A stretch of DNA of 64,000 nt from Alopecurus myosuroides (GCA_028641055.1 CM054062.1:10381638-10445637), one strand, 5' to 3'; shown: positions 11,301 through 21,805, counted from the stretch's first letter. The notes: generated by a model not told the origin, from the letters alone. A program made the numbers and translations.

Positions 11301-11544
11301 CCGAAAAGTGAACCCAAGGGTTTTCCGAGAAGGAGACATGGTCCTGAGGCTTGTGCAACGCACAGCCGGGATGCACAACCTGTCCCCTCCGTGGGAAGGG
11401 CCGTTCATTGTGAGCAAGGCTTTGCACAATGATGCCTATTACCTTGTCGACGTGCGTCCATCACAGGAGAACAGGGCGGATAAAGCTGGAGAGGAGTCTA
11501 AGCGCCCCTGGAATGTGGCTCTACTTCGTCGATTTCATTCATGA
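8326..11544 (+). CDS. pol: Gypsy 1 pol: RT, two RNase H domains, integrase
   Basis: Good similarity starts at about 8370 (DPFPLPRIDQ). RT carries an intact YVDD at 8635-8646. The gypsy RNase H follows at about 9060-9400. A second RNase H starting MHFDGSKMKEG (about 9487) is the archaeal-type domain diagnostic of the Tat lineage. A low-complexity linker (9900-10300) contains seven 21-bp repeats. Integrase has the His/Cys zinc finger (HQGECGHHASS, then CNGCQRF) and the D, D, E residues in CLDMVGPF, TDNGTNF and GQVERANG. A C-terminal chromatin-side tail ends at 11544. The frame is open for over 1050 codons, in contrast to the broken upstream part. Confidence 0.93.
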   Translation: MAHVRRLHRLEQGICPKDPFPLPRIDQVIASTAGCELLSFIDAYSGFHQIALNPADQIKTAFITPYGAYCYRVMCFGLRNVGATYQRCMQKCLHDQLGKNVQVYVDDIVIKTNKTHTLLSGIEETFANLRKYKMKLNPSKCTFGVPAGKLLGFLVSSRGIESNPSKIKAIESMSLPRSLKDVQKFTGCLASLSRFLGRMGEKALPLYQLMKKSDKFVWTPQADVAFKELKAMLGSAPILASLLPKEPMLLYIAATNRVVSVVIVVEREEEGKSVQRPVYYLSEVLSSSKQNYPHYQKMTYGVYLGAKKLKHYFQEHPITLVSSTPISDIMGNKEASGRVAKWAIELAAYAPAYARREAIKSQILAEFLVDWAEVQYEPPTPVSNYWKMHFDGSKMKEGLGAGVVLTSPKRDQLKYVLQIHFKASNNVAEYEAVVHDLKVAKEVGVQRIICYDDSDLVVQQVSGTWDALDANMASYRFLVQTMTGFFEGCEFQHVHRAENEAADELSKLGSSRQYISAGIALEHLRKPSIKPSPNSESIFVPSLPDEEAVPMEIDWEGAKGDPGTAVSNPGTGACNPGTAPIYSGTAPPYSGTDLPYSGISPLSSGTVASLEEVLANRSGLQRVNPNPENDATVPVPMEVDEPVFPARETPSWAMPILSFLRDGTLPEDEVTARQSQRRSKGYTIFRDVLHKRSATGVLQRCVDPEEGEEILVEIHQGECGHHASSRALVKKAFRHGFYWLTALQQDEDIVRRCNGCQRFASKIHMPASELKTIPITWPFAVWCLDMVGPFKPARGNMTHILVMVDKFTKWIEVKPIRKCDGATAVKFLKDVILRYGYPHSIITDNGTNFAEGAMVRFCRDKHIRLDVASVAHPSSNGQVERANGMLLAGIKPRLIEPLLKTPGCWLDELLAVLWSLRTTPNQSTGYTPFFLVYGAEAVLPIDLEHDSPRVTLYTEAEAREAREDDVDLLEEARELTLSRSAVYQQNLRRYHIRKVNPRVFREGDMVLRLVQRTAGMHNLSPPWEGPFIVSKALHNDAYYLVDVRPSQENRADKAGEESKRPWNVALLRRFHS
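10008..10150 (+). repeat. Seven 21-bp tandem repeats in pol linker with PPT-like core
   Basis: The 8-mer CGGGGACT starts at 10010, 10031, 10052, 10073, 10094 and 10136, and as CGGGGATT at 10115. The period is exactly 21 bp, so the frame is kept. It encodes a seven-residue repeat of the form NPGT or YSGT plus three variable residues. The same 8-mer is the core of the element's polypurine tract at 20502-20509. The array lies between the second RNase H and integrase. Confidence 0.9.
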
Positions 11545-11869
11545 GCAAAAGTGTGTATGTATTCTCCTATCCGAGTAAAAGCTCCTACTCTGCAATCTGA
11601 AATTGAACTCGGGGACTGCCCTCGTCCAAAATTGCTCTAAGTGTTTCTATTCTGTTATCTCTTTGTCTACTCGGTTGCTACGCTTAGAATTTCAAAAGCA
11701 TACAAAGTAGTGTGTTTATACTCACCGTACACTCTGCGACTCTGCTGCTGTCCGCAAACCGGCTTCATGGCAAGCCAGAGAACAAGCCAAAGAGTCAATG
11801 AACACATGAAAAATTGCAAAGGGAAGGAAGCGTGTGGCAACCGAGTAGAGTGTTTTTTGCTGTCTGTTG
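11545..11869 (+). other. Gypsy 1 spacer after pol
   Basis: Non-coding sequence follows the pol stop. It contains another CGGGGACT at 11610-11617 and several ACTCGG words on both strands, which marks it as gypsy 1 sequence. It ends at the LINE insertion. Confidence 0.7.
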
Positions 11870-14270
11870 TTTTTTTTTGACACCATTACTGTGGGGGAAA
11901 CCCCCACAGCCCCCCATTTATTAAATAAATAAAAAGTTATTTACAAATGTACAATATGTACAAGAAGATTATGGGAGTGAATTAATCCATGATGTCAAAA
12001 AAACAGAGTGTGCAATCTTCACCCTGTACTTAAGCAGGGTGACTTCCTGTGTAAACAGGGCCTTCCAACCTCTGAAAGTTGGCTTGATGTTCTTGAAGAT
12101 CCATCCATTCCTTTGCTTCCAGATGCACCAGCAAGCCAGGATCACAATCTCCACAAAACAAGAACCAGCAAAATGCTTTCTGGCATACATGATAGCATAA
12201 GATGGTGTGCCAGGTATCCAAGGAATCTGCAAGTAGTTCCAAATCCTTGTACTAAATGTACAATTGAAAAATAAGTGTCTCCAATCCTCAAGAACATGGT
12301 CAGGGCACAGGACACAATCAGATGATGAATTAATGGTCCAATGTCGTCGAATTAACATGTCCCTGGTATTAATTCTATCATGCAGGATAAGCCAAGCAAA
12401 AAATCTATGCTTAGATTGACACTTGCTCCTCCAAATTGCAAAAGAAATTGGATCATCAGGGACATCAGAAAAATGGTGTTTATAAAATGAGCTAGGACGT
12501 AATCTGCCACTAGAATGTGGGCTCTTCCATTGATCTGTAATACCAAGTTGCAATGTAAAATGACCAATCATGCCTTTCAATAACCTAAGCTCTTCATTTG
12601 CTTGAACTGACAGGGGTAAAGCAAAATTCTGGAGACAATCTGTGCCAAGCAGGAAATCATTTACAGATTGAAATTTGTCTTTGGCAAAAGAAAAAAGTCT
12701 TGGGAAGGTTATCTTAAGAGGTTGAGGCTGCCATTTGTCTTCCCAAAACAATACAGTGAAACCATTGCCCACACAGCATGTAGTGTAGTTCCTGTAACTC
12801 CCAGATAATGCCAATATATTTTTCCACCAAAAAGAACCAGACTCAACCACAGCATGAGGAACAGCCTTATAATAGTAAGCATCAGTAACAAGTTGCACCC
12901 AAGGCAAGGCTTCCTGATTATAAAGTTTATCAAGATGTTTTAATAAAAGGGCAGAGTTCTGGATTTTCAAGTTAATTACTCCCAGCCCTCCCTTTTTCTT
13001 TGGTTTGCACACCATATGCCAAGCTGCAAGTGATTGAGCTTTTTCCTTTCCTCTTTTACTCCACAAGCAATGCCTTCTTGCTCTGTCAATAACCTCAATG
13101 ACACCAGTAGGAATAACAAGAGAAAGCATATAATAGGTTGGCAAGGATGATAACACAGAATTCACTAGCACCAGTCTATCTCCATATGACAAAAAAGAGG
13201 AGGTGGCAGAAAGTCTCCTTTCAACTCTATCAATCAAAGGAGAGAAATCCTTGATAGTGGGTTTAGTGGTACCCATAGGCAAGCCTAGATAAGTGAAAGG
13301 CATAGACCCAGTTTTGCATTTGAAAAGTTCAGCCAGAGCATTAGCTTCCTCAGCAGTTAAGTTGATAGGAATTATAGATGATTTATGAAAATTGATTTTC
13401 AGGCCTGTAAAAGCAGCATAAGTGTTGAGAATATCCTTGAAAACATCCAGGTCTTTGGCACATGCTGGAAGCACCACAATAGTATCATCAGCATATTGAA
13501 TTATAGGAAAATCTTTACGGACTGGGATAGGAGAGGAAAGTAGACCATCAGAGTACGCTTTGTTTACTAAACTCTGTAATAAATCAGCTCCTTCAACAAA
13601 AAGAAGTGGAGACAAAGGATCTCCCTGTCTAACTCCTCTTTTGCAATGAAATTTCTTCCCAGGTATTCCATTGAGTAGAACAGAAGAAAAACCTGATGCT
13701 AAAATTTCTCTTACCCAATTGAGGAATAAATCTGGAAACCCCTTAAATTTTAGGACTTGTATAATGGCATCATGGTCCAAAGTGTCAAAGGCTTTTTCAA
13801 AGTCAATCTTGAGAACCACAATTTTTCTTTTGGACTGTTGACACTGATGCAGAAACTCAAAAGACCAAGCAAGGCAATCCTGGATGGTTCTTCCCTTAAT
13901 AAAACCATATTGGTTATCATGAATTGTATCACAAATCACATTTTGCAATCTATTAGCAATAAGCTTGGTGACAAATTTGAGACAAGTATTAGTCAAGGAG
14001 ATAGGTCTGAAATCATTGACAGTATCAGGAGAGTTTGATTTTGGGATAAGAGTGATATATGAGTCATTAATACTTTGTAAAGATAAATTCCCTGAATGGA
14101 AATCATGGCAGAGCTTTGTGAAATCTTCCTTTAACACCTCCCAGCATTTTTTAACAAAGAGTCCATTGAAACCATCAGGGCCTGGTGCTCTATCAGTCTT
14201 AAGGGATTTCATAACTGAAGTAATCTCTTCTGTAGTAAAAGGCTCAACTGTTATCCTTTTCGGCTATGTG
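11870..14270 (-). mobile_element. 5'-truncated LINE (L1-type) inserted in gypsy 1
   Basis: A non-LTR retrotransposon lies on the minus strand between gypsy 1 pol and the antisense gene. Its 3' end is marked by a short A-tail, seen as a T-run at 11870-11879 on +. The 5' end is cut inside the RT, where gypsy-type sequence resumes at roughly 14263-14290. I could not fix a target site duplication by eye. Because the host element is young, this insertion is younger still, or arrived in the family before this copy transposed. Confidence 0.85.
11969..14212 (-). pseudogene. LINE ORF2 C-terminal part: RT and zf-RVT domain
   Basis: The frame is open for 747 codons and stays open upstream of the first ATG to about 14262. 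The RT begins near its N-terminal motif (DRAPGPDGFNG), includes GFIKGRTIQD and RGVRQGDPLSPLLF, and has the catalytic QYADDTIV. A C-terminal zf-RVT domain follows, with CVLCPD and WRHLFFNC. The endonuclease half is missing through 5' truncation, so the copy cannot move. The intact remaining frame suggests a fairly recent insertion. Confidence 0.9.
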
Positions 14271-14593
14271 GTGGGTAGCGTTACTATGACTGTTTCCTAA
14301 GTGGCCAAGTATTTGAAACCTCAACTTTGAACTCTTGTGACTCGAATACCAAAAAAGCAACAAGTTGCAGGTAAGAGCTGAGATAAAAAGGAAAGGTGGA
14401 TGAAAAATGCAACTCGGGGACACGCATGATAACGCAACCCGGCATCAAGCCAAAGCTGCTCAAATTACTAAGTATAAAAACTTCAAATGAGATAAAAATG
14501 AGTAGCAACGGGAAGGTAAATTGTTCAGTACATCTGCACCTGGCATTCCGGGGATTTGATAAGAGTTTCGAGCATAAGTATTGCAGGACACAA
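14271..14593. other. Gypsy 1 sequence 3' of the antisense gene
   Basis: This is a non-coding stretch between the LINE and the stop codon of the antisense gene, i.e. its 3' untranslated region on the minus strand. It contains CTCGGGGACA at about 14414, another word related to the polypurine core. Confidence 0.6.
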
Positions 14594-17164
14594 TCAGTTG
14601 GAGGCAGCAGCATTTTCAGTGTTGGCCTTGGCGGCGTCAGCTTCGGGGGTGGCCTTGGCAGCATCAGCTTCCGGGTTGGCGACATTCGCTTCCGGGTTGG
14701 TGGCAGCCTGATCAGAAGTGGCTGTGGCCACCGAGATGGGATCCGTCGCTGAAGTGGAGGCAGCAGATTGAGCGCGGAGTTGCGCCGTGTCATCGAGGGC
14801 TGCGCCTGATGAAGTGCCGAACTCAAGGGCTGCGGTGTCGATGGTCATCTCCATGCTTTCGGCTTCTTCGTCGCTATCCGCGACGGCCGCGCCCTTGCCC
14901 TTCTCGGACTTCTCATCGGTGCTGGCAAAGAAGCTCAGCCCGTCTGACACCGTGGCCTCCTCGTCATCATCTTCATCCTCGTCGTCACCCTCGCCTTCCA
15001 CATCCGTGTCGGGCTCGGGGAGGCCTTCAATGTAGTGCGCGGTATCTGCGTAGGAGGCGATCTCCCACGCGACTGCCTGACGGCGAGCCACGCACTCGGG
15101 TTCCTTCTCCCACTTGGAATCGCGGCGCATCTCGAGGATGGTATTGAGATTGAGGTTCTCATACCAGCTGCAGATGAAGAGGAGCAGCATATCCGCGCCT
15201 GCCCGAGCTCCGGATGCTCGCCACTTCTTCAGCTCGGCCTTGACGCCATTCAACTTCTCGGCGAGCCCGCGGATGGTTGCTGGCGCAGAATCTCGAGGCC
15301 AAAACAAGTCATGGAGTTTGAAGGCAGTGCGCACCAGATCGGTGCCCACGCCCCTTAGACGCTGGAGCTGCCCCTGCATGTTTGTGAGGCTGTCTTCGAT
15401 CGAGGCTTTAGTGTCCATGGGCTCGCCCTTCTCGGTGCGAGCTGCCTGGGCCTTTGACAGAGCAGGTTTGCAAGCTGAGCTGAGGTCGGGGAAAATTTCT
15501 GAAAAAGCTATCAAAAAGATTAGAGACAGAGGCAGAGAAGAGAAGCGAATCAAGCAACAGAGAAGCAAAAGGAGACAGCGAAGCGCAGAGAAGCGGGCAC
15601 CTACTATTCAGCTCGCAAAGTAGCGACTGCAGCCTCTTCTCCCATGACTCCTCATCAGCAACGTGCCTTTCTTCCATCCTCCGGAACTGGGCCAGCTGGA
15701 GCATGAGATCTGAGTTGCTCTTCCTCAACGTATCGCACTCTAACTCAAGAGCCCTTTTCTCAACCTTGGCTGCTGCCTCAATCTTGTTCTTCTCGGCTGC
15801 TATTTTGTTCTTCTCGGCAGCTATGTCAAGGGAATTTTGGAGGGCGGCTCGCAGCTGGACTTGGAGAGGTTCCATCTCGATGGCGTGCTCTTTCTTAAGC
15901 TCTACTGCCTGGCTCTCCAGTTGCTGCCGCACCTCGGCAGGTTTGAGGCAGTCAAGATGTTGCTCAACAAATTTCTTGTGATCTTCTGCGGAGAGAGGAG
16001 CAAGGTCAACAGGGAAGCAAAGGAGCAAAGGAAGGAAGACAAGCCGAGAAGACGGCAATTCACCTTCCAGTTTCTTGATGGTGGTCTCAGCGCTCTCAAC
16101 AAACACATGGCAGAGCTTGTGCTCTTCTTCCAGCGCCTTAAACTTGCCTGCAGGGTAAAATCAGTTAAAGCAGAAAGCATAAGCGGGCGTAAACACGAAA
16201 CGCATGAACCGCGTAGCTAAAAGCTTACTTTCGATCTCGGAAATCTTGAGAGTACGGTCCACGGCCTCCTTCTCTGCCGCAACATCGCTTTTGCGTTCTG
16301 CTTCTAGGGCCTCAAGGCGCCTTCTTGAAATGCTGTGATTCCAGAGCAGCGACCGGTACAGATTTGTTCTCTTCAAGAGGCTATTCTGAGAGGCAGAAAG
16401 AAAAGCAATCAGACAAAATTTTGAAGATTCAACCCGAGAAGACGGCAACTCGGTTGAGTATCCGTCTACTCGGCCCGAATCTCAGGGACTGGGTGGTGGA
16501 TAAGAAGAAGGAGAAGAGTAGAAGAGAAGAAAAAAGCAACTCGAAACAGACAAGCAAAACTTACCGCGTAGGTTTGCTCGATGTCTTCTGCATTTTTGCG
16601 GTGGACGAACAGCTTCGCGGCAAGCGTACTGGTGGAGGACGAGATGGTCATGGGATTGTAGCCCATGTCCGCCTTGTTCCAGTCAATGCGCCAGTGGTCC
16701 AGCTTGCCCAAGGCAAGGCCGTGCCAGGGCTCGTTGCCAAGGACGTTGCTGTCCCAGTCAGCTTCAATGAAGCCTACCCGGTCGATCATCTGCTCAAGCC
16801 CCTTGGACGTCACATTGGTCTCCTGGACCTCGCGCGAGGAAATTGAAAGGGCCCTGTCCTTGTTCTTGGCTGGCGGCTTGGAGTCCACAGCCTGGGCCTG
16901 TTTGCCTCTGGTAATAGCAAGTTTCTTCTCGGCCGCGCTCAGCGGGATGCTGTACTGCTTGCTCGTCTGCAACATGTAAGGCGGGTAGGCAGGCGGATCG
17001 CGAAGGCTTGATCCAGCAGGAATGCCTTCAGCGCTGCCGGAAGCACCAATAGTGAGCTGCCCACCCTTCACGGCAGGCTTCGCCTTTGGTTTGGGTGGCG
17101 GCATCGCGGCAGAATCTTGCGCAGCGCCACGAGGAAGATTCCTGCGGACAGCAGCGTCTGGTTG

Positions 17165-17325
17165 AGCAGCTGGCTTCTCGGCGGCTGTCTTCTCGGTGGC
17201 TTTCTTCTCGGCGGATGGCTTCTCGACAGCCTTCTTCTCGATAAGTTTCTTCTCGGTGTCTTTCTTCTCGGCGGCTCTCTCTTCGGCGGCTTTCTTCTCG
17301 GCAGCCTTCTTCTCGGCCGCACCTC
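17165..17325 (-). repeat. Short coding repeats (Lys/Glu/Ala) in aORF exon 4
   Basis: About ten copies of a 15-24 bp unit built on TTCTTCTCGGCGGCT (+ strand) encode EKKAAEKK-type residues on the minus strand. This is typical of a slippage-prone charged helix. It sits within exon 4 of the antisense gene and does not break the frame. Confidence 0.8.
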
Positions 17326-18620
17326 TCTTAGCTGGAGGGCTGGCTGCAATCTTGGTCTTCTTCGCCGGTGGGGAGCTCGGTGCGGTGGATGAGGTGCCCT
17401 GCTGGGTAGGCGGCACCAAGGGCCCGCTACCCGGCGCAACGTCCGGCTGCGCGTGGCTCTGCAGGTCCTGCTCCATGTCAACTGTCTCAACCTGCTGCTC
17501 GGCAGCAGGATCTGGTTGTACCTCTTCTTGTCCTTCTACCCTCGGCTGGGCCACGGGGTCGTCTTGGGCAGCAGCGTCAGTGTCATGCTGCTCCTGGTTT
17601 TCTTCCTGCCGCTCAAGGGCGGCATGATCTTGTTGCTCGGGGCCTTGCTCTGCGTCCTCCCCGGCTGCGGCAGCTGGGGGAGAAAGTGGTCTATCGTCGT
17701 GAGCAGCATCCTGCGCTTCCTGCTCTGCGCGGGCCTGCTGCTCCTGGTCGGCATCGTGGGCACCAGTATCCATGTCCTGGGCGTCGTCCTCGTCTTCTCC
17801 TTTCACAGGAGAGGGCGCACGCACCCTGTCCCGTGCTGCGACCTCGTCCTCTTCAGAGAGATCGATGAGCGCATCAAGGTCGATGGCAGATCTCTTCTTG
17901 GACTTGGACTTGGTAGGCGCGACAGCAGCATTAGCGTCCAAGGGGGCGCTGAAGAGAAGAAAGAAGTTCAGAAAAGGAAGAAGGACAGAAGAAATCGAGA
18001 AGCAGTAGCAGGATAAGGAGTTCCGAGAAAGTATCAACAGCAATTTGCAACTTGGAAGAAAATCGCTTACCCGGCACGAGAAGGGGGTAGCCGTCTCCCC
18101 TGCTTGACCTTCTTCACGGCTTGCTTGGGCTTCTTGCTGGGGAGCTCTTGAGCACCACTACCCGCCCTCTTGCGAGTGGCAGGAGCAGCAACTGCAAGCG
18201 GATCGGCGTCAAGGGCGTCCTCGTCCTCGTCCTCGCCCTCCTCTTCAGCATCAGCATCAGCATCAACATCGTCTGTAAAGTTGAGAAGAAGAAAACAGTT
18301 AAGAAACAGGAGGAAATTGGGTTGCGCTACTCGCGACCGCAAAGGTGAAATCAATCACCTTCGTCGTCGTCTTCGGACCAATCCCGAACGGACGCGTCGA
18401 CATGATGCTTATCCGTCTGGGCGGCATGAGGGATATTGAGTTTGTCCGCGGTGTCGTAGGAGACCTCGTCGTCCTCTGTCCGATCTGTGTGCCAATTGGC
18501 CTCGAAGCGCTCCTCGCTCTCAGCGAGTTGACGAGAAAGGCGCTGGAGATATAAGCAGGCAACATGAATCAGTTGAGCAGCATAAGGGATTCTACCCGGA
18601 GCGGGATGCTAGCACGAAGC

Positions 18621-18840
18621 ATAATACTGCTAAGTGTCCTACTCGGCGTGGCGTGCAAACATAAGGCACATGAAGCCTAAGTAATACTGCTAAGTGTCCT
18701 ACTCGGCGTGGCGTGCAAACATAAGGCACATGAAGCCTAAGCAATACCGCTAAGTGTCCTACTCGGTGCGGCGTGCAAACATAAAGCACGTGAAGCCTAA
18801 GAAATACGGCTAAGTGTCCTACTCGGCACAGAGTGCGGGT
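18621..18840. repeat. 60-bp tandem repeat inside aORF intron 1
   Basis: About 3.6 copies of a 60-bp unit containing CTAAGTGTCCTACTCGG and GCAAACATAAGGCAC follow one another. The first two copies are almost identical and the later ones drift. The array lies wholly within intron 1 of the antisense gene, and each unit carries the family word CTACTCGG. Confidence 0.9.
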
Positions 18841-19977
18841 ACTAAGCACCCCAAGCTAAGAAAGCTATCTACTCGGAATTTGTATGCAGGAAACAGGGAG
18901 AAGAGTACTAACCCGCTTGATCGGCTTCGTGCGGCTGTACGGCACAAAGCCGTACTGCCAGTTTTCCCTGAGGCCGGTGCTCATGATGGAGCGCGCCCAG
19001 ACGGCCACATCCGCGTTGCTGAGCAAGAATGTAGTCGTCCGAGTGCAGTCTCGGTTGCCGCTCATGTAGCACATGAGGTGTGCGCGGCGTTGCAGCGGGA
19101 GCACTCGCCTGGAGATCCAGCAGGCGATGGGGTCGTCGTCCTTGAGCCCGCTCTCCTTCAGCTTGGCGAGGCGCGCGTTGATCTGCTTGATGTCGCCATC
19201 TAGCGGGGGCTTGAATCCCCAATTATGCCCTGTAGGAGGCGAATTGGTCCACCGGGGAAGATTGATCTGGTCTACCACGGGCTCGTCCTTCTTGACAGGG
19301 ATGTTCTTCACATAGAAGAACGTCCTCTGCCATTTGCGCACCGAGTCAAGCCCCTTGATGCGCGGGTGGTTGGTCCCACTGCGCTGCACCGTCATGGCGC
19401 TGCCGGTCTCGGTCACGCTACGGCTGCTCTCCGCGCTACCCGACTTGGCCTTGCTCTGCTTCCTGAAGAAGAAGAAGCGCACCCAGGTCATCGGCGTGGG
19501 GCGCACGCCCAGAAATGCCTCGCACACCACGGCGTGGTATGCGAGCATCACCACCGCATTCGGCGGCAGGTGGTGCGGCAGGATCCCGAAGTGGTCGAGG
19601 AAGCCGCGGAAGAAATACGATGCCGGAAGCCCGAATCCCCGCGCGAAGTGCGTGAGGAAGACCACGTGCTCGTCCGCCTCCGGAGCGGGGACGAGCTAGC
19701 CAGCGGGAGGCCGACAGCGGACGCCGGCAGGAACTCGCCGTGTGTTCACCAGCCACTGGCACTCCTCTGCAGTGACGGTGGATCCAGACCACCCGGCGCG
19801 GGCGCCGTCGTCACGAGCCATCGAGCAGGGGAGGAGATTTGGTGGTGATTTGGTGGAACTTGGCGGAAAAGGTTAGCATTCCGGCGCTACGAGGGGCACG
19901 GCGGCGAAGAGCTCGACGGCGGCGGAGAAACGAAGAGGCGAGGGGAAAGTGAAGGCAGGAAGAGGATAAGGGAGTTA

Positions 19978-20005
19978 CCGAGGGGGTATTTATACCTCCC
20001 CTCGG
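19978..20005 (-). promoter_or_regulatory. TATA box of the gypsy 1 antisense gene, in a palindrome
   Basis: CCGAGGGG (19978-19985) and CCCCTCGG (19998-20005) are exact complements. They flank GGTATTTATACC-type sequence that itself nearly reads the same on both strands. On the minus strand this gives TATAAATA at 19994-19987, about 165 bp upstream of the ATG at 19821. The leader between them is pyrimidine- and GC-rich, as in plant 5' UTRs. This supports independent transcription of the antisense gene. Confidence 0.7.
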
Positions 20006-20511
20006 GTTGCCGTTACGATTGGAATTACTGGGATCAGTTATGCCCGGAGATCGTGCGGCGTGGGGTGTGTGGGCCGGTTAGAAACGCACACAGCGCAGAA
20101 CGCGCGCGTAACGGCCACAATTGATCCCACGACGCGATCGTGTGTAGTAACTGCGCTTGATGGGACATAACGGGCTAGTGGGCCCGGGCCGTGAAAACTG
20201 GGCGCGTGGCCTGTCAGATCCCGGGCACCGAGGCGTCGGGAGTACGGGAACGTGACACGTGCCCAGTTGCGCTGCCGAAAGCCGGATTTCGCTCTGCCAC
20301 GCAGAGATTCTGTTTGGAAAATTCGCCAAGTCATTTTACTCGGTGACAGGGAAGAGAAGCGGCCCTAATCGGAAAAAAGGAAACTTGAGATAGAATGAAG
20401 AGCTACTCGGAGGTTCTACTCAGTAACCTAAAGCTCAAAGGCAAGATTGGTTTTTAAGCTGGCAAAGCCCAGTGAACAAGTTCGCAGGACTCTACCAGCT
20501 TCGGGGACTAA
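20006..20511. other. Gypsy 1 region upstream of aORF, ending in the polypurine tract
   Basis: No coding frame was recognised. It would be the upstream regulatory region of the antisense gene. The last bases, TTCGGGGACTAA at about 20501-20511, form the polypurine tract directly before the 3' LTR and prime plus-strand DNA synthesis. Confidence 0.7.
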
Positions 20512-21373
20512 TGTCGGGGGGATACCCCCGAGTAGGGTAAAGGCAAGTGCTAAAGGGCAAGATCAGAAGAGACGCTTGGCAGAGTAGCGGCTACCCGGTA
20601 CTCGCTACCTGGTCGTCCGCTACTCGGCCGTACGCACTGAAGGCCAGGAGGAAGAATCAGAGAAGTCATTCTCTTCCGGGTAGAGGAAGTGGTCCGAGTA
20701 GAAATGGCGGTCTCCTACTCGGGCCAGAAGTCAAAGGAGCCGTTCTGACACAGGATCCCGCGTATCCCGGGTCCGTACTTTGGCACTGTTCACGGCACTG
20801 TTCATCTGCGGAGCGCGTGCCTGACTGTGACAGTGTGTCAGCAGGGCGTCACAGGATAGGGGGACTTACTCTGTGTTCGTGGCAGTGATAACAGATCAGC
20901 TCCTCGGTTCTGCGGAACGACTTTACACATGAAGACAATCCAGGAAGCCAAAAGGTGTAAAGTGGTCAGCGAGAACCCGGAAGTACACAGTATGCACATA
21001 GTGACGACATCTTGGCTGTATCCGGCTGGGCACCAGTATATAAGGTGCCCTGCCCCCTCCTGCGCGAGGGATCCCAGAACCGGTTCACATTCTTGACCTA
21101 GTTCTTCACGTGGAGAGAAGAGTAGCTACTCGGTAGAGAGAAACATTTGTACTGTGGCTACTCGGTGAGACTCGAATATAAAGAGAGAAAGCCAGGAGTA
21201 GGGGTTTTACCTCCACACGAGGGCCCTGAACCTGGGTAGATCTTGTTGTTTGCAGTGCTAGCTTCACACTCACGCGGCTACTCGCTGCGTGATCCCTCCC
21301 CGAGCGCCTCCAGCGTCCATCATCCCCACAACTTTAGCCATCCTATGGCATCTGCCGTGACACCACCACGACA
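20512..21373 (+). repeat. Gypsy 1 3' LTR (862 bp)
   Basis: It starts TGTCGGGGGG and ends CCACGACA, and is followed by TSD TCTAT (21374-21378). It differs from the 5' LTR by about 11 substitutions and a one-base indel by eye. It keeps the TATATAA box within the GGGCACC/GGTGCCC inverted repeat. Confidence 0.95.
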
Positions 21374-21378
21374 TCTAT

Positions 21379-21802
21379 TGTGGGTAAAATCCCTCGAGAG
21401 GACGGTTGGGACGCGCATGGGTCCAGCGGGGTGGCGGGTATGATGGAGGTGGCATCAACGCTCTAGGTGACGGCAATGAAATCACTAGAGTGGGGGTGGT
21501 GTGGGTAAGGGGGAAGAGGATGGGTGGGAGAATATTATAATTGGACCAGTGCCCTTTTCGGGTGAGATTTTACGATTTTTGTTATGCGAATACCCATATT
21601 TAAAAAGAAAAAATGAACACCTACCTATAAAATATGGTATCCTAAGACTTTTGTGTATGGGTTAGAACTTTTTTCTTTTTCTGAGATGCTTATTTTTTGG
21701 GTTTTTTTTTTGTGTACTTTAGTTTTTTTTTGCAACCTTTTGTGTACTTTAGCTAAATTTGGGTACTCTCTTGGAGATGTTGTAAGACCCTCACTGTCTA
21801 TC
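21379..21802. other. Flanking DNA between gypsy 1 and the Harbinger element
   Basis: This is the continuation of the DNA at 3719 before gypsy 1 inserted. It is AT-rich after 21530 and contains T-runs. No gene or repeat terminus was recognised. Confidence 0.5.
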
Positions 21803-21805
21803 TTA

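Larger units (their letters stand above)
14594..19821 (-). pseudogene. Gypsy 1 antisense gene (aORF), eight exons, one nonsense codon
   Basis: On the minus strand I can place eight exons: 19821-18913, 18542-18359, 18272-18071, 17948-16565, 16385-16229, 16147-16064, 15986-15605 and 15498-14594. Every intron has GT-AG ends and every junction keeps phase. Exon 1 carries the domain known as 'putative gypsy type transposon' (Pfam Transposase_28; motif HFARGFGLPASYFFRGFLDH). Exon 3 is acidic (DEDED), exon 4 has Lys/Glu/Ala repeats and nuclear-localisation-like KKTKIAA, and exons 5-7 are coiled coil (LEALEAERK, EKNKIAAEKNK). Exon 8 is alpha-helical and ends in an Ala/Asn/Pro-rich tail. An in-frame TAG at 19696-19698 (codon 42) breaks this copy. 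The gene has its own TATA box upstream. The function of this protein class is unknown; a chromatin or gene-control role is often suggested but is not shown here. Confidence 0.85.
3725..21373 (+). mobile_element. Complete Tat-lineage Ty3/gypsy retrotransposon (gypsy 1)
   Basis: The element has paired LTRs starting TGTCGGGGGG and ending CCACGACA. It is flanked by the exact 5-bp duplication TCTAT (3720-3724 and 21374-21378). In order it carries a PBS, gag, protease, RT, gypsy RNase H, a second archaeal-type RNase H, integrase, a LINE insertion, and an antisense spliced gene before the polypurine tract. The second RNase H and the antisense gene are hallmarks of the Tat lineage (Retand/RIRE2/Grande relatives). 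An eye alignment of the two LTRs gives about 11 substitutions and one indel in 862 bp (about 1.3%), so insertion is recent; at the commonly used grass rate this is around 0.5 My. The coding frames are nevertheless broken at several points. Confidence 0.95.

Noticed and set aside
17196..18016. Hydrophobic + strand ORFs resembling membrane proteins
   Set aside because: They are opposite-strand readings of the Lys/Glu/Ala-rich exon 4 of the antisense gene.
18621..18840. Possible CRISPR-like array
   Set aside because: Units are contiguous 60-bp tandem repeats without unique spacers, in a plant retrotransposon intron.
14594..19821. Host gene captured by gypsy 1
   Set aside because: Exon 1 carries a domain known from gypsy elements and gypsy 2 has an equivalent gene at the same place, so it belongs to the element.
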